Positions 58,573-64,000 of a DNA stretch of 64,000 nucleotides are shown here, piece by piece (the first letter of the stretch is position 1; every line of letters begins with the position of its first letter). The stretch covers positions 372,001 to 436,000 of the forward strand of contig NZ_FOXK01000005.1 in NCBI RefSeq assembly GCF_900115695.1, in the 5' to 3' direction. Origin of the DNA: Ectopseudomonas toyotomiensis. Lineage in GTDB: Bacteria; Pseudomonadota; Gammaproteobacteria; Pseudomonadales; Pseudomonadaceae. A program made the translations under genes and the position numbers. A model generated the notes under the pieces. The model made no database searches. It saw only the letters and a program-made list of their open reading frames with translations, and was not told the DNA's origin.

Positions 58573-59301
58573 TCAGCTCTGTGGGAAACGTGCGCGTGGC
58601 GTCGCCATTGGAATCTTGTCGCCGTCGAGCGGCAGGAAGCTGCCCAGCTCGGCGTCGTAGGCCTTGATCTGGCTGGTCTCGATGTCATACACCCAGCCAT
58701 GGATGAACAACTGGCCGCGCGCCAGCTTGGCTGCCACCGACGGATGGGTGCACAGGTGGTTGAGCTGCGCCACCACATTCTCTTCGGTCAGCACGGCCAG
58801 GGCTTCCTTGTCGTCGCTGCAGTTGCAGTTCTCTGCCACCACACTGCGCGCTACCTCGGCATGACGCAGCCAGGCTTTTACCGTGGGCATGGTTTCCAGC
58901 GAGGCCGGATTGAGCACCGCTTTCATCGCGCCGCAGTCGGAGTGGCCGCAGATGACGATGTGTTGCACACCCAGGGCCATCACCGCGTACTCGATGGCAG
59001 TGGAGACGCCGCCCATCATCTGCCCGTAGGCCGGCACCACGTTACCGACGTTGCGGTTGACGAACAGGTCGCCGGGCGAGCTCTGGGTGATCAGCTCTGG
59101 CACCACGCGTGAGTCGGCGCAGGTGATGAACATGGCGCGTGGGTTCTGGGCGGTGGCGAGCTTCTTGAACAGTTCTTCCTGCTGCGGGAAGACCTCGTTG
59201 CGAAAGCGCTTGAAGCCATCGACGATGCTGTGCAGCGCCTGCTCGGCGGTTTCGTTGCCCTCGTGGGCCTGAAGCGGAATCACCTGATGTTTGTAAGGCA
59301 T
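58573..59301 (-). CDS. Beta-class carbonic anhydrase
   Basis: The protein has 242 residues. Zinc ligands are C61, H120 and C123, and the D63-R65 dyad is in CADSRVVPE and GHSDCGAMKAVL. VNRNVGNVVPAYGQMMGGVSTAIEYAVMALGVQHIVICG is the beta-CA core. There is no signal peptide, so it is cytoplasmic. It interconverts CO2 and bicarbonate, the substrate of PycA-PycB and cargo of SbtA, which lie upstream on the opposite strand. The 160 bases behind its start hold nothing else recognisable. Confidence 0.92.
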   Translation of the reverse strand: MPYKHQVIPLQAHEGNETAEQALHSIVDGFKRFRNEVFPQQEELFKKLATAQNPRAMFITCADSRVVPELITQSSPGDLFVNRNVGNVVPAYGQMMGGVSTAIEYAVMALGVQHIVICGHSDCGAMKAVLNPASLETMPTVKAWLRHAEVARSVVAENCNCSDDKEALAVLTEENVVAQLNHLCTHPSVAAKLARGQLFIHGWVYDIETSQIKAYDAELGSFLPLDGDKIPMATPRARFPQS

Positions 59302-59461
59302 GCCCTGAACCTCTGGGTTATCTGAAAATACGCTGCTAGAACGACAGTCATTGCGCCGTGCGAGTCACACGCCAAGTGTCGCCTCCAGCGAGCTGAGCGA
59401 CAACCGGCGGTTTCGGGCAATTCGCCTCGGCGCACAGGTGGTGCTGCGAGGGTGGGCCTGG

Positions 59462-60409
59462 TCAGCGCGCGCTCTGTCGCTCCAGCTCGTGCAGATAGGG
59501 CAGGTCGGGGCCAACCCGGGCGCAGGTCAGTGCGGCAGCCTCGATGGCCAGGCGCAGCATGTCGTTGATTTGCTCGCGGTTCAGGTTCGCCAGCGCCTCG
59601 GGGCTATCCAGATCGTGCCGTGCCAGGTAACTGAGCAGCGCGGCCTGGAAGGTATCGCCAGCGCCAACGGTGTCACGGGTGTGCACCTCCACTGCCGGGG
59701 CCGACCAGTGCCCGTGGCGGCAATGGACGCTGGCGCCTTTGCTACCGTGGGTGAGAAACACCAGTTGGCAGCGCTGGTTGAGCCAGCTCGATGCGACCTG
59801 CTGCGGGTCGCACTCGGGGTACAACAGCTGCAGATCCTCTTCGCTGACCTTGATCAGGTGCGCGTAGCCGGCGAAGGTCTCGACGCGCTCGCGCCAGTGG
59901 GCGATATCCGGCGCCGGACCGAGACGCACGTTGGGGTCGAGGCTGATCAGGCGCTGCCGGTGTTCGCGTTGCACCAGCTGCAGCAGCGTCTCGGCCACCG
60001 GCTCCACCACCAAAGAGAAGGAACCGACGTGCAGGCCGCGCACCCCTGCATCCAGTGTCGGCAGGTGCTCGGCGAGCAGTTGGCGGTCGGCACAGCCTTC
60101 GCCACGGAAGGAGTACTGCGGCGAGCCGGCAGCGTCCAGGCCAACCATCGCCAGGGTGGTCGGCGCATCGCTGGCGATCAGGTAGGCATCGCTCACGCCT
60201 TCGTCGCGCAGCACCTGGCGCAGGCGCTGGCCGAGGCTGTCCGAGGAGATCCCGGTGAACAGCGCCGAGTCGGCACCCATACGGCGCAGGCCTAGCGCCA
60301 CGTTGAACGGCGAGCCACCGGCGATGGCCTTGAAGGCCAGCTCATTGCCACGCCCACCGTCGCTCTGGATGAACACGTCGAACAGTGCTTCGCCACAGAC
60401 CAAATACAT
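59462..60409 (-). CDS. mtlZ: Fructokinase (PfkB family) of the mannitol operon
   Basis: The protein has 315 residues. The ATG at 60409 has agggag seven bases before it. PfkB features are GGSPFNVALGLRRMGADSALFTGISSDSLGQRL near the N-terminus, and the second signature DTVGAGDTFQAALLSYL (about residue 245), with catalytic Asp in GAGD. It phosphorylates the fructose made by MtlD. It is the last gene of mtl...K-D-Y-Z, separated from mtlY by a 162-bp repeat element instead of the short junction expected in such an operon. Confidence 0.88.
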   Translation of the reverse strand: MYLVCGEALFDVFIQSDGGRGNELAFKAIAGGSPFNVALGLRRMGADSALFTGISSDSLGQRLRQVLRDEGVSDAYLIASDAPTTLAMVGLDAAGSPQYSFRGEGCADRQLLAEHLPTLDAGVRGLHVGSFSLVVEPVAETLLQLVQREHRQRLISLDPNVRLGPAPDIAHWRERVETFAGYAHLIKVSEEDLQLLYPECDPQQVASSWLNQRCQLVFLTHGSKGASVHCRHGHWSAPAVEVHTRDTVGAGDTFQAALLSYLARHDLDSPEALANLNREQINDMLRLAIEAAALTCARVGPDLPYLHELERQSAR

Positions 60410-60422
60410 ATGTGTCTCCCTC

Positions 60423-60584
60423 TAGCAGGCTGTTGAAAAACTACCTGCGTTGCCTGGACGTTGTTAAAAACAGCCTCGCGTGCGAGCCCAGTCAAAATGC
60501 TCATTTGCAACTCGTAAACTGCGCTTTTTCGGCTGTTTTTGCCTAGGCCAGCCAGCCTCGCCTACGTTTTTCAACGGCCTGCTA
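60423..60584. mobile_element. MITE-like element, 162 bp, between mtlY and mtlZ
   Basis: Terminal inverted repeats tagcaggctgttgaaaaac (60423-60441) and gtttttcaacggcctgcta (60566-60584) match at all but one or two positions. The interior has no open frame. The right end supplies the TAG stop of mtlY (cta at 60582-60584). There is no transposase. The left end lies directly before the mtlZ ribosome site. Confidence 0.75.
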
Positions 60585-62084
60585 CAGCCGTGGCGTGCTC
60601 TCGGCCAGCAGACTGACCTGCTCGCGGTAGCGTTGATAGACCTCTTCGTACCGCGCCGTGCGCGCCGGGTCTGGCTGCGTCTGGGTGCTGGCATCGAGCT
60701 TCACGCAGCGCTCGCACAGTTCGGCCAGTTGCGCCTGGCGATCCGCTGCGGGCGTCAGGCACCAGGCGGCCTGGATCGCGGCGCCCAGCGCGGCGGCTTC
60801 GGTGTGCTGCGGGCAGACCAGTGGTGTGCCCATGATGTCGGCGATCACCTGGCGCCACACCGGGCTCTTCGCCGCGCCGCCGATCAGGCAGATGGTCTGG
60901 CTCTGCAGACCGCTGGCGCGCAGCAGGTCGAGGCCGTAGCGCAGGCCGAAACTGGTGCCCTCGACCACCGCCCGGCACAGGTTGGCGCGGGTCAGGTTAT
61001 CGCTGTCCATACCCAGCAGGCTGGCGCGTGAGCGGGGCAGGGCCGGCACCCGCTCACCGTTGAAGAACGGCAGCAGCAACAGGCCCTCGGCGCCGATGGG
61101 CGATTGCCCGACCAGATCGCCGAAGCTGTGGATATCCAACTCCAGCAACTGCTGGATCAGCCCGGTGGCGTTGGTCAGGTTCATGGTGCAGATCAGCGGT
61201 AGCCAGCCGCCGGATGACGAGCAGAAGGTCGCCACCTGCGCGTGTGGGCTCACCGTCGGTTGGTCGCTGTAGGCGTAGAGCGTGCCGGAGGTGCCCAGGC
61301 TCATGGTGATCGCGCCCGGACGGATATTGCCGGTGCCGATGGCGCCCATCATGTTGTCGCCACCGCCGCTGGCCACCACGGCATCCGGGTTCAGGCCCAA
61401 TTGCCGGGCGATCTGCGGGCGCAGGCGGCCCACTGGCTGATCCGAATCGGTCAGCTCTGGCAGCGCGTCGCAAAGGCGCCCGCTGGAGTCGATGAAGTTC
61501 AGCAGCTCGCGGTCCCAGCTGCGCGTGCGTACGTTGAAATAACCCGTGCCGGAGGCGTCGCCGTATTCGCTGCAGGCACGGCTGGTAAGCCAGTAATTGA
61601 GGTAGTCGTGCGGCAGCAGGATATGCGCGATGCGGGCGAATACATCGGGGTGTTGCTCCTTGGTCCAGAGCAGTTTGGATACCGTGTAACCCGGCGCGAT
61701 GGCCACGCCCAGGCGTTGCAGCGAGCCGGCCTCGCCACCGAGATGATCGAGCAGGCGCTGGTTCTCCGGGGTCGACTCGGTGTCGCACCAGAGTTTGGCC
61801 GGGCGCAGCACCGCGCCCTGTTCGTCGAGCAGCACCAGGCCGTGCTGCTGGCCGGAAACACCGATGCCGAGGATTTGCTCGCCGCTGACACCGGCAGCCG
61901 CCAGCGCCTGTCGGGTCGCCTGCTCGAAGGCCTCCAGCCACTGCTGCGGCTGCTGCTCGCGGCGGCCATTGGCGCCGCTCTGCAGGGTATGGCTGGCGCT
62001 GCCGGCGCCGAGCACCTGGCCGCTATCAGCGTCCAGCACCAGCGCCTTGGTGCCCTGGGTGCCGCAGTCGATACCGAGGTACAT
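60582..62084 (-). CDS. mtlY: Xylulokinase of the mannitol/arabitol operon
   Basis: The protein has 500 residues, FGGY family: MYLGIDCGTQGTKALVLDADSG (phosphate 1 loop), GIGVSGQQHGLVLLDEQG, KLWCDTES, HDYLNYWLTSRACSEYGDASGTGYFN, ASGGGDNMMGAIGTG and CLIGGAAKSPVWRQVIADIMGTPLVCPQHTEAAALGAAIQAAW (ATP site). It phosphorylates D-xylulose produced from D-arabitol. The stop codon coincides with the terminal base triplet of the repeat element, so the original C-terminus may have been slightly different. Three bases separate it from mtlD. Confidence 0.9.
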   Translation of the reverse strand: MYLGIDCGTQGTKALVLDADSGQVLGAGSASHTLQSGANGRREQQPQQWLEAFEQATRQALAAAGVSGEQILGIGVSGQQHGLVLLDEQGAVLRPAKLWCDTESTPENQRLLDHLGGEAGSLQRLGVAIAPGYTVSKLLWTKEQHPDVFARIAHILLPHDYLNYWLTSRACSEYGDASGTGYFNVRTRSWDRELLNFIDSSGRLCDALPELTDSDQPVGRLRPQIARQLGLNPDAVVASGGGDNMMGAIGTGNIRPGAITMSLGTSGTLYAYSDQPTVSPHAQVATFCSSSGGWLPLICTMNLTNATGLIQQLLELDIHSFGDLVGQSPIGAEGLLLLPFFNGERVPALPRSRASLLGMDSDNLTRANLCRAVVEGTSFGLRYGLDLLRASGLQSQTICLIGGAAKSPVWRQVIADIMGTPLVCPQHTEAAALGAAIQAAWCLTPAADRQAQLAELCERCVKLDASTQTQPDPARTARYEEVYQRYREQVSLLAESTPRL

Positions 62085-62087
62085 GGC

Positions 62088-63563
62088 TTAGTCGCCCAGC
62101 AGGGTCTGCAGCGTACGGGTCACACCGAGCTTGCGCAGGCTGTCGTAACAGAGCTCGAAGGCTGCGATGAAGGCTTCTGACTGCGGGATCGCCGTGCCGA
62201 AGATCGCCTCGACGCCCAGTACCCGCTCGCGCACCTTGTCGTCATCGGCCACCAGCGCCTGACAGAACTCGGCGCGTGGATCGGGGATGCGATAGCGCGT
62301 GCCGTTCTCGTCGACGCCCTTGAGGTAAAGCGCCCAGGCCGCGACCACCAGCGCCACGCGCTCCAGCGGCCGGCCGTCCTCGATCAGGCGGTTGAGGGTG
62401 GGCACGATGAATTTGGGAAACTTCGACGAACCATCCGAGCAGACCCGCTCCAGTTGGTCGGCGATGGCCTGGTTGGAGAAGCGTTCGATCAGTGTGTCCT
62501 TGTAGCTGCTCAGGTCGATGCCCGGCACTGGCGCCAGTTGCGGGGTCACGTCCAGATCCATGAAGGCGCGCACGTAGCGGCGCAGCAATGGGTCGTTCAG
62601 GGTCTCGTGGACGAAGCGATAGCCCTTGAGAAAGCCCAGGTAGGTCAGCGCCAGGTGGCTGCCATTGAGCAGCTTGATCTTCATCTCCTCATAGGGCGTG
62701 ACATCGTCGGTGAACTGCACGCCGACCTCTTCCCAGGCCGGGCGGCCGCTGACGAACTTGTCCTCCAGCACCCATTGCACGAAGGGCTCGCAGACAACCG
62801 GCCAGGCGTCGTCGACGCCGTGCTGCTCGGCCAGTTGCTGGCGATGGGCGGCGCTGGTCATCGGCGTGATGCGGTCGACCATGGCATTGGGAAAGCTCAC
62901 GTGATGGTCGATCCAGGTCGCCAGCTCGTGGTCGGCCAGGTGGGCGAAGGCCAGCAGTGCCTTGCGCGTGACGTCGCCGTTGTGCGGCAGGTTATCGCAG
63001 GACATCAGGGTGAAGGCCGGAATGCCGGCGGCGCGACGTTTGGCCAGGGCCGCGCAGAGAAAGCCGAACACGCTTTGCGGCGATTCGGGGTGGCGCAGGT
63101 CGTGGGCAATGGCTGGCAGTTCGGCGAGAAATTCGCCGGTGCTGTCGTCGATGCAGTAGCCACCCTCGGTGATGGTCAGCGAGACGATACGAATCGCCGG
63201 GTCGGCCAATTTGTCGATCAGCGCCTGTGGCGACTCCTCGGCCAGCAGCATGTCGGTGATCGCGCCGATCACCCGCACCGGCAGGTCCGGTTCGTCGCCC
63301 AGTTCGACCAGGGTGTAGAGGTAATCCTGGCTGGCCAGGGCATCGCGCATGGCACGGTCTTCACTGCGCACGCCGATCCCGCAGATACCCCAGTCCAGTG
63401 CCAGGCCCTGGTTCATCAGGGCGTCGGTGTAGACCGCCTGGTGGGCGCGGTGAAAACCACCGACGCCAAAATGGGCGATGCCGGTGCGGATCATCTCTGG
63501 GGTGTAGCTTGGCAGCGCGACGGCGCCGCCAAGCCGGGAAAGCTGCTGGCGATTGAGTTTCAT
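62088..63563 (-). CDS. mtlD: Mannitol 2-dehydrogenase
   Basis: The protein has 491 residues from the ATG at 63563 (MKLNRQQLSRLGGAVALPSYTPEMIRTGIAHFGVGGFHRAHQAVYTDALM), which agrees with the P. fluorescens enzyme; the ATG three codons earlier is possible. GVGGFHRAHQA is the NAD-binding loop. The catalytic Lys lies in YEEMKIKLLNGSHLALTYLGFLKGYRFVHE (polyol long-chain dehydrogenase signature). It oxidises D-mannitol, D-arabitol and D-sorbitol to ketoses. The much longer upstream open frame runs antisense through mtlK and was discarded. Confidence 0.93.
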   Translation of the reverse strand: MKLNRQQLSRLGGAVALPSYTPEMIRTGIAHFGVGGFHRAHQAVYTDALMNQGLALDWGICGIGVRSEDRAMRDALASQDYLYTLVELGDEPDLPVRVIGAITDMLLAEESPQALIDKLADPAIRIVSLTITEGGYCIDDSTGEFLAELPAIAHDLRHPESPQSVFGFLCAALAKRRAAGIPAFTLMSCDNLPHNGDVTRKALLAFAHLADHELATWIDHHVSFPNAMVDRITPMTSAAHRQQLAEQHGVDDAWPVVCEPFVQWVLEDKFVSGRPAWEEVGVQFTDDVTPYEEMKIKLLNGSHLALTYLGFLKGYRFVHETLNDPLLRRYVRAFMDLDVTPQLAPVPGIDLSSYKDTLIERFSNQAIADQLERVCSDGSSKFPKFIVPTLNRLIEDGRPLERVALVVAAWALYLKGVDENGTRYRIPDPRAEFCQALVADDDKVRERVLGVEAIFGTAIPQSEAFIAAFELCYDSLRKLGVTRTLQTLLGD

Positions 63564-63589
63564 CTGGAACATCCCGTGATGGAGCGGCG

Positions 63590-64000
63590 TCAGGCGGCCT
63601 GCTGCAGTGGTTTGGCGACGGCTTGGCCATCGGCGTCGAAGAGGTGGCAGTGCGCCGTGTCGAAATCCAGGGTCAGGGCTTCGCCATAACGCGGCGCGAA
63701 GTCGCCGCGTACGCGCACCGTGAGCATCTCGCCCGAGGCGCAGCGCACATGGCAGAAGGTGTCGCTGCCCAGGCGCTCGCTGACGTCGGCGGTCACCTGC
63801 ATGCGGCCCGCGCCGGTGCTGACCACGTTGAGGTGTTCCGGGCGTACGCCCAGGGTCACCGTGCTGCCGACGCTGAGGCCGGCGGCGGACTGCGGCAGCG
63901 TCAGGTGCGTGCCACATTCCAGCTGCAGGTCGCAGCTGCCGGCCTCGACCCTGTTCAGGGTGCCGCGCAGAAAGCCCATCTTCGGCGTGCCGAGAAAGCC
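63590..64000 (-). CDS. mtlK: Sugar-alcohol ABC transporter ATPase, C-terminal part (5' end outside window)
   Basis: The frame is open from the window edge; the internal Met in GFLGTPKMGFLRG is not the start. About 136 residues are visible: the end of the nucleotide-binding domain and the OB/TOBE regulatory domain (LGVRPEHLNVVSTGAGRMQVTADVSERLGSDTFCHVRCASGEMLTVRVRG...LFDADGQAV), typical of MalK/MtlK-type ATPases. The stop is 26 bases before mtlD, in keeping with an operon. Confidence 0.8.
   Translation of the reverse strand, partial: GFLGTPKMGFLRGTLNRVEAGSCDLQLECGTHLTLPQSAAGLSVGSTVTLGVRPEHLNVVSTGAGRMQVTADVSERLGSDTFCHVRCASGEMLTVRVRGDFAPRYGEALTLDFDTAHCHLFDADGQAVAKPLQQAA

Noticed and set aside
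63564..63917. In-frame extension of mtlD to 609 residues
   Set aside because: It runs through the C-terminal coding region of mtlK in another frame; the known enzyme starts at MKLN.
1..64000. tRNA, rRNA or CRISPR arrays
   Set aside because: No cloverleaf, ribosomal sequence or regularly spaced direct repeats were seen; all repeats found are inverted and dispersed.

Overview
The window looks like a chromosomal segment of a Pseudomonas, most likely from the P. mendocina / P. oleovorans / P. alcaligenes side of the genus. The evidence is gene content and order: metNIQ next to a lipoprotein gene and znuB-znuC-zur/znuA; pycR/pycA-pycB; a HexR-controlled zwf; a mannitol operon mtlK-D-Y-Z; and an hxuI-hxuR-hxuA heme signalling set beside a HemO-type heme oxygenase. 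The DNA is high in GC, with many short palindromic repeats between genes. The species is not settled by the sequence. I saw no rRNA, tRNA, CRISPR array, prophage or transposase.

Layout. 1-6.7 kb: end of a DUF1826 gene, a CobW/COG0523 GTPase, an alpha/beta hydrolase, a zinc-ribbon protein, an acyl-CoA thioesterase and two coupled envelope proteins of unknown function. 6.7-10.5 kb: a glutamine-synthetase-like ligase and a class III aminotransferase facing a GntR regulator, with two matching palindromic operators between them. 10.6-13.3 kb: SMI1/KNR4 protein, an elaA-like acetyltransferase broken by an in-frame stop, a Tim44-domain protein and a TetR regulator. 13.4-21 kb: two tandem TRAP binding lipoproteins without membrane subunits, uvrD and a large PAS-GGDEF-EAL protein. 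21-28 kb: VOC protein/LysR pair, then heme receptor, anti-sigma and ECF sigma factors divergent from heme oxygenase, with Fur-like boxes. 28-36.4 kb: methionine ABC transporter, lipoprotein, zinc uptake genes around a Zur box, and an AmpG/FptX-like MFS transporter. 36.4-45 kb: a type VI secretion (T6SS) island (hcp, vgrG, DUF4123 adaptor, LysM effector candidate) meeting two nearly identical SUMF1-fold lipoproteins head-on; the lipoprotein genes are visibly lower in GC than their surroundings. 45-51 kb: zwf/hexR and a two-subunit molybdenum hydroxylase, followed by xdhC. 52.4-59.3 kb: pycR/pycAB, then an SbtA-type bicarbonate permease with an SbtB-like PII protein, then a beta-carbonic anhydrase. 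59.4-64 kb: mannitol catabolism, with a 162-bp inverted-repeat element between mtlY and mtlZ.

How the genes work together. Heme is taken up through HxuA, which signals through HxuR and HxuI, and is opened by heme oxygenase. Zinc uptake is controlled by Zur. The pyc-sbt-carbonic anhydrase block brings together two subunits that use bicarbonate, a bicarbonate importer with its candidate PII regulator, and the enzyme that interconverts CO2 and bicarbonate. Mannitol is oxidised to fructose by MtlD, phosphorylated by MtlZ, and can then enter the Entner-Doudoroff route to which Zwf belongs.

The best candidates for something undescribed are the T6SS effector with the paired SUMF1-fold lipoproteins as possible immunity proteins, the bicarbonate supply block, and the repeat insertions inside vgrG and at the mtlY stop codon.
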